Assembly (NCBI RefSeq): GCF_037975245.1
Contig: NC_092572.1
Span: forward strand, 32,461,989-32,525,988
Reading direction: 5' to 3'
DNA from: Apostichopus japonicus
Taxonomy: Eukaryota > Echinodermata > Holothuroidea > Aspidochirotida > Stichopodidae
DNA: 64,000 nt
In this document: in pieces, positions 37,481 to 48,555 of the stretch
Position numbering within the stretch: position 1 is the stretch's first letter
How the letters are laid out: every line of letters begins with the position of its first letter
Program-made: the position numbers and the translations under genes
The notes under the pieces: model-generated
Seen by the model: only the letters and a program-made list of their open reading frames with translations
Database searches by the model: none
Told to the model about the DNA's origin: nothing

Positions 37481-38437
37481 CAGTGGCGTCACCAGACTTT
37501 TCAGTCTAGGGGGAACAGGGGGACACAGGGGGGCACCAGCATTTGATGGGGGCGTGCACTTAGGTGGATACGGATCGCCGTCCTGGGGGAGGGGTCTAAG
37601 GGGAGGGGGTGGCATACGGAGGATGGGCTAGATGCAAAATGGTGCCACATTTGATGCTAAATTCGATCTGAAGATATCTCCAGAAATTGCTATTTTTGAG
37701 TTAATGATTTTAACAACGCGCAGAATTTTGCAGAGGATATGAACGACATGCTGTCGATATTATGCCTAACCCTATCAATAGAACCTACATTTGTTGAATT
37801 AATGTGTGCATGACCCCCGACTCCTTTCTTGTCCTTCTCGTTTTCTCCAATTATCTATTAAGATGTAACAGGTTCCAGCATCGTTATTGGCTCTTATCAG
37901 GGATCTCACCATGCAATCCAAATTTTTATCAAACATCGAGTATGGCTCAGTATGCAGGTGTGAACATTCGCCATTTGTTCCTACAAGCATCTGACCTCAA
38001 ATGACCTCTGCACCCCCTACACAACAGGGTTAATATATGGGTCCACAAATATAGGCAAGTATGGTGCCTGCGGACCCTGACATTCTCACATTTCGTCAGC
38101 TCCTAACCTGTCAACCTCAGACCAAGGCAACATACTGCAGTACCCAGTTCAGAGCAACGATATTACTCATGGGTCCAGAAAAAATAAAGCGCGTTCTTTC
38201 ATATTCTGATGTGTTCTCTGGAGAGTAGGGGTGGCCTACTTTTCAGGAATTTGAAGAAAATACGAATTAGTGTGCTTCTTTGTCCTTATAAAAAACCAAC
38301 TCAGATGATGGGAGTTGAATATAACAAAATATATATATTTTTTTTACCAACCCAAATCTGAGATGGGGGGCACTCGGGGGGCACTAGGTTTTCCAGGGGG
38401 CACGTGCCCCTGCCCCCCCCCCTTGGCGACGCCACTG
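37481..38437. mobile_element. hAT-like non-autonomous element C1, inserted in A2
   Basis: It starts CAGTGGCGTCACCAG and ends TTGGCGACGCCACTG, inverted repeats. The flanks GAGACACC (37473-37480) and GATACACC (38438-38445) form an 8-bp duplication with one mismatch. Element A1 has the uninterrupted version of this site (GTGAGACACTCCACACCCCC, 20690-20709), which supports insertion rather than deletion. G- and C-runs lie near the ends. No coding capacity was seen. Confidence 0.82.
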
Positions 38438-38482
38438 GATACACCCCCACACCCCCCTTCTAGCGACGTCCCTGGATGTACA

Positions 38483-41100
38483 CATTCCCCCACCCTATTA
38501 TCTGCTAGTGTATGCATAAACAATCAATAAACACAAAACAAAAGTTTGAATACCGTCTCTTTCAAGTGGTTTAAAGGAGTACACGTTTAATGAATATTAA
38601 AACCTACATGGAATAACATAAATTGAACATCCTTGTTCAGTCATCACTTGATCATCATGAAATTATTGGAATAAATGTAACTACAACAACTTGTTTTCAC
38701 CCCGCCCCCCCCCCCCACCCAATCACCTTTGTAATTAATTCCACTCCGTGTCAGTGCTGGATTATTCAGCTGAATCATTGCACCAGCAAAGAGAGTGTCA
38801 GGCAATCAAACGATGTTTTGTCTTTTCAAGTACCTCGTAATTGCTCAAATCAAAATACTACGTCGACATTTCACCAATAATGTTAATAGTCAATTCATGT
38901 AGCCCCCCCCCCCTTTTTGTGTCCCTTTTTACTTAGTACCATACTCAACAAGAAAAGTTTACTATTTGGGATAAATAGTTGAAATTTAAATTAGAAAGAA
39001 ATCTTGATTTCGAGAAATGCAATGGCAATTTCGAGAGAAACGTACAAGTTTGAAATAAAACGCCAATATTTTTAGATGATAAGTCGACATTTAAAAGTTT
39101 AAAATTTAAACAAAAAGAAATCGACATTTTACATGGAGGGAACTAAAGAGGTCGAAATAAATCGAAGAGGTTTAATATTTAGAAAAAGTAGTTTAATGTT
39201 GAGAATTACGGTTAAATTACAGGTGGCAATTTTAGGACAATCTTGATTTTCAAGAAAAGGGTTTCAATATTGAAAAAGGGTTGAATTTTCCAGAAATATT
39301 CGAAACTGTCGGGATAAAATAATTAACATATATCTTGATATGAACATTTTGAATTTTTCAGTGTTCCATGTGAGTCACAGTAACATTGACAAAATGTGTA
39401 TTGTTTGCTTAATTGGGATGCCTCCCGACTCCCTCCCCAACCCATTCAATTTTTGATCCCTTCCTTCGCCAATCAAATGATTTGTCACATGTCTACATAG
39501 ATATGGGAAAGGGTGTAGAACATATAGGAGGAGGTACATCTTGTGGCTAAAATTTGTGTATATTTCTGATCAAGTATATGTGTATTCATGGAGGGGCTGT
39601 ATCGGTACGTTTGCTTCTCCAATCCTGAAAACAGATCGACTCTCCTGTATGGTTTAGTACCCAATAACGTGGGTTCACATTCCAAAATTCTCCCGAAATT
39701 TAGGAAGGGGAATGACCCTTTATGATTAGACTATAGGTGGATTCGAAAGTTGTGATGGTGTTGCTGTGGAGTCGTTGAATGCAATTCTATGTAGGGGGTT
39801 GTGGGGTCCTTCGACTGAAACAATTTTAAGGCGTACCTAGACTATAATTTTTGTCTAAACTTAAGGTTGTTCTAAAGAATACTAGTGTGAAGTTTGAAAA
39901 CTGAACTGACCGATGCTAAAACCACTATTGTATAATTGCATGGAAAATCAGAAATTACAGTCTTGCCCGTCCAGTTATGCTGTATACATAGCCGTTAGGT
40001 GGACATGTTGCCCAACCAGTTATTATTCTTATATACAATAATGTCTGACAAAGAGGTACACATTATAGCATGTTACCTTCATGTAGTCATGTACCACATT
40101 TTAATAGCAGATGATTTCAAGGGAGGGGGGGGGGGATCCCAACTGACTTAGGTAGGGCCTACACTACTATGGAAAGGCCAGAGTGGAAAGAAGAATTTAA
40201 AAGCGGAGGAGGTGTGGTCGTTGGCTTGTTGAAGGCAAATCACAGTAGCCCCGTCCCCTGAAATTGTTTTGAAAATTGATGTTACATGGTGCACTCCGAG
40301 GCATAATTACACTACCAATTAGGTCTAAAATTGGCTCCATTCACTATGCAGTTTTGCCTATGAATACTGTTTTTGTAAAGTCGTGAGGGGGCGGGGAGGG
40401 GTGTACACCCGTTGAAGTGGCCTTCTTCTAAGCTGAATGTAACATTGCCCACCCTTACCCCCCGACTTATATCCAAGTGTATAATTTGTAAATTTTCTGA
40501 TTAATGTTGAAAAACCAAAATACTTTCATCTCGTCATTTCAAAAGGCTTAAGATATGATAAAATATTGACTTCTTTCCAAGCTTGTAGTAAAACAATATC
40601 CTGATAAAAGTCACTTGTAGTTGTAAGGGTTATTTTGATAGTTCCAGGTAACGGTAAGCCGGGCCTTACACTAATAACGTTGAACCGAGCGTGAACAGGA
40701 AAGGATTAATAAGTAATCTCCAAAAGCGGATATTTGATAATAAGTTCCTTTTTATTAACTCTGAATATAACTATAACTTTGGTTTGTTACTCACACATAC
40801 TGACGCACGCACGCACAGTCGCACAAACACGCACACGCGCAGTAGCACTGCAACTTTACATGACGCACACTTCGTAACAATACACAAACAACACATCGTG
40901 TGAGTTCGTTTACTGATAACTTGGGATAATTAAAATGCACAGGCATAAATGCTGATCATAAAGATATACTACGGAGCCCTCTGTTATACGTCTGTAGGCT
41001 TCGGGAGATAAGCTTAAACTCCCCGATACGTCTTAAGGAGACACTTAAACCCCCGATTCTACAATAACAAATTACGACGCGATGCACAGGGCACACGCTC
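38483..41100. other. Region without a recognised gene
   Basis: It contains C- and G-runs (38701-38719, 38903-38914 and 40120-40136), a repeated AAATTTAAA/AGAAATCTTGATTT-type motif (38980-39300), and a CA/CG-rich simple repeat at 40791-40865. The frames at 38623-38880, 39485-39685 and 40691-40903 lack domains and splice context. Confidence 0.35.
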
Positions 41101-41109
41101 TGTCCTTGA

Positions 41110-41215
41110 ACCTGATTGGTCCAAACTTATAGCTAACCCCTCACCCAACTCTTGATTGGTTGAGTATCAAGCTGATATGCAGATGAGCACATGCAAATGG
41201 GCACTCAACCAATTT
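41110..41215. promoter_or_regulatory. CCAAT-box and octamer cluster
   Basis: ATTGG (inverted CCAAT) lies at 41115-41119 and 41155-41159, the octamer ATGCAAAT at 41191-41198, and CCAAT at 41209-41213, all within about 100 bases. CCAAT boxes and ATGCAAAT octamers bind NF-Y and POU factors in animals. The cluster is upstream of gene 2 and of the 71-bp array and could be a promoter, but no transcription start or first exon was identified. Confidence 0.35.
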
Positions 41216-41447
41216 GTACTGCAGTTTGGGCGTCTTCTACCCCACAAACCGAATCATTTAAAACAAAACATCTGTATACGCTTCTAATAACGCGTGATTC
41301 ATAGCCCCCCACACCACAGAGCAAACCACCAAAACGCGAGCCATGTGTGACTTCATAAGAACAATAAGTAAACAATATGTTAACACAAACTATAGAATAC
41401 GCTTCACATAGTGACGCAATACTATCACGATAGATTTCGCTAGTCGA
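41216..41447. other. Flank between motif cluster and 71-bp satellite
   Basis: Short unique-looking DNA. Near its end (41425-41447) it resembles a diverged piece of the satellite unit (CACGATAG, TAGTCGATAG). No gene was seen. Confidence 0.4.
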
Positions 41448-44400
41448 TAGTACGCGATAGTACGAGGTTAATCACTGAGCATGTCGGATAGACGAGACTC
41501 AACTTACTACTACTACTATAGTACGCGATAGTACGAGGTTAATCACTGAGCATGTCGGATAGACGAGACTCAACTTACTACTACTACTATAGTACGCGAT
41601 AGTACGAGGTTAATCACTGAGCATGTCGGATAGACGAGACTCAACTTACTACTACTACTATAGTACGCGATAGTACGAGGTTCATCACTGAGCATGTCGG
41701 ATAGACGAGACTCAACTTACTACTACTACTATAGTACGCGATAGTACGGGGTTAATCACTGAGCATGTCGGATAGACGAGACTCAACTTACTAATACTAC
41801 TATAGTACGCGATAGTACGGGGTTAATCACTGAGCATGTCGGATAGACGAGACTCAACTTACTGCTACTACTATAGTACGCGATAGTACGGGGTTAATCA
41901 CTGAGCATGTCGGATAGACGAGACTCAACTTACTGCTACTACTATAGAACGCGATAGTACGAGGTTAATCACTGAGCATGTCGGATAGACGAGACTCAAC
42001 TTACTACTACTACTATAGTACGCGATAGTACGGGGTTAATCACTGAGCATGTCGGATAGACGAGACTCAACTTACTACTACTACTATAGTACGCGATAGT
42101 ACGGGGTTAATCACTGAGCATGTCGGATAGACGAGACTCAACTTACTACTACTACTATAGTACGCGATAGTACGGGGTTAATCACTGAGCATGTCGGATA
42201 GACGAGACTCAACTTACTACTACTACTATAGTACGCGATAGTACGGGGTTAATCACTGAGCATGTCGGATAGACGAGACTCAACTTACTACTACTACTAT
42301 AGTACGCGATAGTACGGGGTTAATCACTGAGCATGTCGGATAGACGAGACTCAACTTACTACTACTACTATAGTACGCGATAGTACGAGGTTAATCACTG
42401 AGCATGTCGGATAGACGAGACTCAACTTACTACTACTACTATAGTACGCGATAGTACGAGGTTAATCACTGAGCATGTCGGATAGACGAGACTCAACTTA
42501 CTACTACTACTATAGTACGCGATAGTACGGGGTTAATCACTGAGCATGTCGGATAGACGAGACTCAACTTACTACTACTACTATAGTACGCGATAGTACG
42601 AGGTTAATCACTGAGCATGTCGGATAGACGAGACTCAACTTACTACTACTACTACTATAGTACGCGATAGTACGAGGTTAATCACTGAGCATGTCGGATA
42701 GACGAGACTCAACTTACTACTACTACTATAGTACGCGATAGTACGAGGTTAATCACTGAGCATGTCGGATAGACGAGACTCAACTTACTACTACTACTAT
42801 AGTACGCGATAGTACGAGGTTAATCACTGAGCATGTCGGATAGACGAGACTCAACTTACTACTACTACTATAGAACGCGATAGTGCGGGGTTAATCACTG
42901 AGCATGTCGGATAGACGAGACTCAACTTACTGCTACTACTATAGTACGCGATAGTACGGGGTTAATCACTGAGCATGTCGGATAGACGAGACTCAACTTA
43001 CTACTACTACTACTATAGTACGCGATAGTACGAGGTTAATCACTGAGCATGTCGGATAGACGAGACTCAACTTACTAATACTACTATAGTACGCGATAGT
43101 ACGAGGTTAATCACTGAGCATGTCGGATAGACGAGACTCAACTTACTACTACTACTATAGTACGCGATAGTACGAGGTTAATCACTGAGCATGTCGGATA
43201 GACGAGACTCAACTTACTACTACTACTATAGAACGCGATAGTACGGGGTTAATCACTGAGCATGTCGGATAGACGAGACTCAACTTACTACTACTACTAT
43301 AGTACGCGATAGTACGAGGTTAATCACTGAGCATGTCGGATAGACGAGACTCAACTTACTAATACTACTATAGTACGCGATAGTACGAGGTTAATCACTG
43401 AGCATGTCGGATAGACGAGACTCAACTTACTACTACTACTATAGTACGCGATAGTACGAGATTAATCACTGAGCATGTCGGATAGACGAGACTCAACTTA
43501 CTACTACTACTATAGTACGCGATAGTACGAGATTAATCACTGAGCATGTCGGATAGACGAGACTCAACTTACTACTACTACTATAGTACGCGATAGTACG
43601 GGGTTAATCACTGAGCATGTCGGATAGACGAGACTCAACTTACTACTACTACTATAGTACGCGATAGTACGAGGTTAATCACTGAGCATGTCGGATAGAC
43701 GAGACTCAACTTACTGCTACTACTATAGTACGCGATAGTACGGGGTTAATCACTGAGCATGTCGGATAGACGAGACTCAACTTACTGCTACTACTATAGT
43801 ACGCGATAGTACGGGGTTAATCACTGAGCATGTCGGATAGACGAGACTCAACTTACTACTACTACTATAGTACGCGATAGTACGGGGTTAATCACTGAGC
43901 ATGTCGGATAGACGAGACTCAACTTACTGCTACTACTATAGTACGCGATAGTACGAGGTTAATCACTGAGCATGTCGGATAGACGAGACTCAACTTACTA
44001 CTACTACTATAGTACGCGATAGTACGAGGTTAATCACTGAGCATGTCGGATAGACGAGACTCAACTTACTACTACTACTATAGTACGCGATAGTACGGGG
44101 TTAATCACTGAGCATGTCGGATAGACGAGACTCAACTTACTACTACTACTATAGTACGCGATAGTACGAGGTTAATCACTGAGCATGTCGGATAGACGAG
44201 ACTCAACTTACTAATACTACTATAGTACGCGATAGTACGGGGTTAATCACTGAGCATGTCGGATAGACGAGACTCAACTTACTACTACTACTATAGTACG
44301 CGATAGTACGAGGTTAATCACTGAGCATGTCGGATAGACGAGACTCAACTTACTACTACTACTATAGTACGCGATAGTACGAGGTTAATCACTGAGCATG

Positions 44401-44584
44401 TCGGATAGACGAGACTCAACTTACTACTACTACTATAGTACGCGATAGTACGGGGTTAATCACTGAGCATGTCGGATAGACGAGACTCAACTTACTACTA
44501 CTACTATAGTACGCGATAGTACGGGGTTAATCACTGAGCATGTCGGATAGACGAGACTCAACTTACTACTACTACTATAGTACG
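41448..44584. repeat. 71-bp satellite array, 44 units
   Basis: The unit begins TAGTACGCGATAGTACGAGG, continues TTAATCACTGAGCATGTCGG and ATAGACGAGACTCAACTTAC, and ends in a (TAC)n/TACTA run. Spacing is 71 bp, with two units three bases longer through an extra TAC (near 42645 and 43004). Copies are nearly identical, differing at few sites: GAGG or GGGG, TACTAC or TGCTAC or TAATAC, TAGTACG or TAGAACG. Each unit has about five CpGs, unlike the AT-rich surroundings. Adjacent units near 43456 and 43527 share a private GAGATTAAT variant, a sign of recent local duplication. No long frame is kept because 71 is not divisible by three. Confidence 0.97.
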
Positions 44585-45240
44585 TGTTTTCATTGGAACT
44601 TACATCGCCTCTTATCTTTGCTTTACTCATTGGAAAGTCACGACCATCATATTTGTTTTCATTATTTGCATATTGCGTTTTCGTTATATATTTTGTGCCG
44701 GACCCCTTTTTATGTTTGGACTTCGGAAGATCTGTTGTGAACAGTTAAAAGGCCGTCTTAATTGTAATTTGATTAGTTGCAGTTTAATAAATATGTATTT
44801 TTTATATTTTCCACAAGACCTATGTGACCCATAACACGTAAACACTTTCAAGCTGCCGTACAGGATTCTATGAACGCATCATTACCGGAAAATTGTCGAG
44901 GTGTAAATGATGAATTTACTTTTTGCAGCATATTGTTGAAGTCCTCACTTTTAGATCTAACGAATTTGCCATTTTTGTTGTTGTAAATTGCTATTATTTG
45001 AATTGGAAGATTGATCATTTATCTGAAAAGAGGGGAATTTCCCTAGTGGCCAATGGAAACGACTTGAACAAGTCTCATTTTCAAAATCCAAACAAACCAT
45101 GCACGACATAGTGTAAAGCAGCGTTTGAAGAACAGTTGTATGGTTGTAGTACTTCCCGGTTTGTTTGGTGTGATTTCCCGAAGCCGGCGAAGCTTCTAGA
45201 ACTTGCTTACTAAATATGAAGATATTGCAGCATATTACAG
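44585..45240. other. Region between satellite and first recognised gene 2 exon
   Basis: It contains frames at 44923-45111 (plus) and 44957-45280 (minus) with no recognisable domain. An acceptor-like CTTTTTGCAG ends at 44929. A 5' exon of gene 2 could lie here but none could be fixed. Confidence 0.35.
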
Positions 45241-45291
45241 ATGGTGAACATGATACTGAAAGAAACAGAGTATATTGCAATTTTCAAAGAC
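45241..45291 (+). CDS. Gene 2, first recognised coding exon
   Basis: A CATATTACAG acceptor-like end is followed by ATGGTGAACATG. The frame encodes MVNMILKETEYIAIFKD and ends at a good donor, GTATGTCTT, in phase 0. The next exon enters in phase 0. The exon may begin up to about 15 bases earlier, since the frame stays open upstream, or the ATG may be a true start. The pyrimidine tract is weak, so the 5' edge is uncertain. Confidence 0.4.
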
Positions 45292-45832
45292 GTATGTCTT
45301 GTGTTCCTTTCATAATATTTAGGCTATGTACCTACAAGTACAAAGACAAGGATATCATATGTAACGTTGAAGTTATGGCTTAGGTCTTTTCTAGTCATAT
45401 AAGAAAAGTGCAGCCTAACTTAGGCCTAGTCCAATGGTTTTAGTTACAATATTCAATACTACCGCAAAATCCAGCATAACGCGTGACCTATAGGCTCAGC
45501 ACAATGTAGGAATAGCTGAAATATGGTGATGCTAGCCTGTTATAGTTGGTAACAAGTTGAAGGGGAGGTTTCCTCCTTCAAATACTTTGATCATAATATT
45601 AATTTGTTGAAGAAGTGTTCTACATTTGGGAGATCATCCAACTGTCTGAGGTTTTAGCCAAATATAGTCATAAAAAGCTACTCGTAAAGTACTCTGGATT
45701 TGTTTCCTCTCATGGGATATTGTGGATTTAAGTGCTAACTGCTAACCTGCAGTGAATAAAGGTCAAATGAAATGCAAGGTTTTCAAAAGATTGAGATTCA
45801 ATATTCCATATCATATACAAGCATTATTTTAG
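45292..45832 (+). other. Intron of gene 2
   Basis: AT-rich intron between donor GTATGT and acceptor GCATTATTTTAG. No repeat or RNA gene was seen. Confidence 0.4.
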
Positions 45833-45921
45833 TTTGTGTCACCCAAACTTCTGCAGTGCTTTACACCACCCTTGCTGGTCCGAGACAACCCATTATTGGG
45901 AACATATCCAGAATTAACAAG
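45833..45921 (+). CDS. Gene 2, internal coding exon
   Basis: Acceptor GCATTATTTTAG, 89 coding bases, donor AAG|GTTTGT. The phase-0 frame reads FVSPKLLQCFTPPLLVRDNP then LLGTYPELT and leaves two bases (AG), which make Ser with the first base of the next exon. The peptide has helix-like leucine spacing. A different frame (45772-45960) is also open across it, but only this one links to the exons on both sides. The protein family was not recognised. Confidence 0.45.
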
Positions 45922-45963
45922 GTTTGTGCTGGTTATGCTCATTTCCTAAGTAAGTATTGACGT

Positions 45964-45971
45964 ATCTACAG
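45964..45971. repeat. Target-site duplication (left) of element E
   Basis: ATCTACAG, exactly repeated at 46852-46859. Confidence 0.8.
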
Positions 45972-46851
45972 CCAGGTTACTCCCTGAAACCTGGGGTCCG
46001 CGGACCCCTAGGTGGTCCGTGAAATTTATTTCGGGGTCCGTGAGGGCAAAGGGGTCCGCAGGGGGTCCGTGAACAAAATAAGGATCCGTGAAAGCCCAAG
46101 AGGTTTGTGAAAAATGGAATGAGAGATATAGTCGAAGGAAGAAGTATGTATGCCTCTAGAAATCTAGGCTAGGCTAGCCGTCAATACGTCGGACCCTGAT
46201 GATCAGACTATCGTCAGTAGTCGATAAATGTTGAATCGTGCGTTCCCCGATAAAAACAAGTAGTATAGTTTCTCATTGGTATAAATTCGGTGAGGTATGG
46301 ATAACATGCCACCCGAGTGTTGTGTACAACTTAACTGCACACTATACATCCTAATATGAAGAGCAATAACTATGATGCGTTGCTCACTGTTGACACATTG
46401 AAGCGCGGTAGTTATAAGGCTTTGGTGGAGGAAAGTTATAACTAACTTGGATTTGATTCTCCTGACATCATGCAGAATCAACCAGTTTGTATCTGAAAAC
46501 TCATCGCTTCCAAATTAAACTTTAATTGGGAAATATATAATTTGAAAGTATCAATTTCCAAGTAGGCCTATGCCTAGCAATACTTGCAGGTCTAGGAAAA
46601 CTGCATTCCATGCCCAGAAAAAAAAAGCATTTCTAAACATAAATTCTGCAACATAAATTTACTTCAAAAGTCACAAAATAATGCTGCATTTCGCATGTAA
46701 CCCTCAAATATTGAAAAAAATTCAAAAGGGGAGGGGGACACTCACTCCCCTTATACCCTTCCCCCAGGCCGGCGGTCACTGTCCGAGGGTCCTCCAAACA
46801 TTTCAGTTTATCTCAAGGGGTCCCCGGATAGAAAAAGGTTGAGAACCTAGG
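45972..46851. mobile_element. hAT-like non-autonomous element E in a gene 2 intron
   Basis: It starts CCAGGTTACTC and ends GAGAACCTAGG, short imperfect inverted repeats. It is flanked by a perfect 8-bp duplication, ATCTACAG. The interior near the left end repeats GGGGTCCG and GTCCGTGA phrases; near the right end is GGGGTCCCCGG followed by GAAAAAGGTTGAGAACC, a phrase resembling ends of known hAT-type short elements. The minus-strand frame 46203-46481 has no transposase motif I recognise. Confidence 0.75.
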
Positions 46852-46859
46852 ATCTACAG
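46852..46859. repeat. Target-site duplication (right) of element E
   Basis: ATCTACAG, an exact copy of 45964-45971. Confidence 0.8.
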
Positions 46860-47338
46860 TTTCAATATCACAAATCAAATATGCACTTTTACATAATTTA
46901 CTTACTAAAAGTGTCGGGGTCTTTTACAGCTAACATGTGAAGTTGATTGCCCACAATAACAGCTGTGGTGGTCACTTTGCTATCTGAATGCAAAAGCTCC
47001 TAAGAACTTTCAGAAAGCTTCAGAAACCAAACACTGTATTCTGTAATACTGTATAATCACTAAATTGAAATGATCAATGATTGGATCAATGTGGAAATGC
47101 TACTATTGGGTTTTCTTTGTTGTGAGTATCCTTTTGTTTCTGAAATCTTCTGAAATTTTTGAATAACTAAGTTGATTTCATGTTAATGTTTCACTTTTGA
47201 TTTAGAAGTCACTGAGGCTCCAATGGCTCCATGATGTAATAATTCAACCGTAGTAAGAAACCCTCTAGTGAAGATGATGCCAGAGACTGTACTGGATAGA
47301 GGAGATCAGGACCTATGAACCTATCAAGCTTTTTTCAG
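46860..47338 (+). other. Intron of gene 2
   Basis: No repeat was seen. A possible extra acceptor (TTTGATTTAG at 47205) precedes a short open frame, but its phases do not fit between the neighbouring exons. Confidence 0.35.
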
Positions 47339-47376
47339 TATCCTACACTTCTTGATGCACAGAATGTATAGAAACG
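47339..47376 (+). CDS. Gene 2, 38-base coding exon
   Basis: The acceptor AGCTTTTTTCAG is good; the donor ACG|GTAAAA is moderate. The first T completes Ser with the AG of the previous exon. Twelve codons, ILHFLMHRMYRN, follow, and the final G makes Gly with the GT that opens either of the two candidate next exons. It is short, and its frame would be hard to call alone; the phase match on both sides is the support. Confidence 0.42.
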
Positions 47377-48469
47377 GTAAAAATGAAGTCACTCTATTTT
47401 GTTGTGACTTGAATCACCAAACTTCTGGCTAGCAAGCATCGTTCAGGATACTTCATAAAAAATTACATTTTTCTCTCGGATAACATGTATTTACATGCCT
47501 TAAACTTAGTAAAAGAGGACAAGAAGTCTCAGATATGTTACAGAGCTCTTCTGAAGCACCCGGCTAGGGCTCAGATATATATTCCACAGAGTAAAATTAG
47601 ATTTAGTATTTCTATTACTGACATGTCCTCATGTGCTCAAAATTGATAGATTCCAAAAACTATTTGAAAATACTGAAGATTTGGAGAGCTTTGCAGTACC
47701 CTTGTAAGTCCAGCCACTATAAACAGAGAACACAGTTGGAAATACTTCATACTCATCTGAGTATATACAGCGGTGAATACGGAATTTTCACTTGCGCTTG
47801 TTTAATTTTTTAAACATTGCTGAGCCAGTCACTGCAGTTGGTTTTAAAAATCTAATTGGTCTCAAAATTGAACTAACTTTAGCTACTTAAAATAAGTGGC
47901 CCAAAATTTCAAATATTGACTTTATTATCTCAAGATTTTGACCTGATAAGTCAAACTTTTACTTTTTCATCTCAAAATGTTTCAATTCAAAATTTGGAGG
48001 TTACAAGTGTCTGCATCTGCCAAATTTGTAAAATGAACTGACCATATTGGATAGCTATTGACCAGCTGAAGAGGGTACTCTATAAATCTTTGGTGATCTA
48101 AAATCTGGAAAGAGACCCCCAGAGAGTGGTGTAACTAGGTCAATGTAAGCAATGCAGTCTCCAGGGGCCTGGTGCCATTAAATGAAGAAAATTAATATAA
48201 AAACACCTATCCACCCAAGCTGACACACTAAATTAGATACAATTATCTCCTCACGAGTTGCATTAGTTTCTAAACATTGTTATTATAATTATAACGGAGC
48301 AAATTAGTTTGAAACTACAGCATACCATATGTTTATAATAGCTGTGTTCTGTGTTTGACAATGTTACATGATAGAATGCTGCTAACTTGCAGAACGGGTG
48401 ATGACAATTTACATGAATAATAACATTATAACTGATAACCAAATGCATTTTGTTTTTTCTCATCATCAG
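47377..48469 (+). other. Intron of gene 2
   Basis: AT-rich. The frame at 47631-47813 has no motif. A fragment at 48119-48138 (CAGAGAGTGGTGTAACTAGG) resembles a transposon end, but no partner was found. Confidence 0.35.
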
Positions 48470-48555
48470 GTAAACTGGGGTTATTCAGTCCTGAGATCGC
48501 CCTTTTGAGGGGTTTACCAATTTCATATCCGGATTACAGCTCTTGGATGAAATGT
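48470..48555 (+). CDS. Gene 2, alternative exon a (86 bases)
   Basis: The acceptor TTTTCTCATCATCAG is strong. The only open frame starts with GT (completing Gly) and gives KLGLFSPEIALLRGLPISYP then DYSSWMKC. Ending at TGT|GTACAG makes 86 bases, phase 1 in and phase 0 out, the same as exon b (49906-49991). The first ten residues resemble exon b (KLGLFSPEI against KCGLISLQM). The GTACAG donor is weak. If the two exons were used in series, a different donor (for example at 48553) would be needed. Confidence 0.4.

Larger units (their letters stand above)
36317..38474. mobile_element. hAT-like non-autonomous element A2, containing C1
   Basis: It starts CAGGGACGTAGCTAAGG and ends CTAGCGACGTCCCTG, inverted repeats of the same family as A1. 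It is flanked by GATGTATA and GATGTACA. It contains element C1, a segment at 36625-37062 that has its own GACGTAGCCAGG/CCTGGCTACGTC ends and near-duplicated flanks (TATATCCC and TATATCCT), and the long hairpin at 37326-37456. No transposase-like frame was seen; frames such as 36375-36635 and 36547-36789 have no recognisable domain. Confidence 0.75.

Noticed and set aside
41448-44584. A CRISPR-like or coding array
   Set aside because: The 71-bp units abut directly with no unique spacers, the setting is eukaryotic, and 71 is not divisible by three.
44957-45280. Minus-strand frame of 107 codons
   Set aside because: Asn/Gln/Ser-rich tail and no domain; it overlaps the first recognised gene 2 exon on the opposite strand.
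47206-47250. Extra gene 2 exon after TTTGATTTAG
   Set aside because: No frame fits between the phase-2 exit at 45921 and the phase-2 entry at 47339 without a stop or phase clash.
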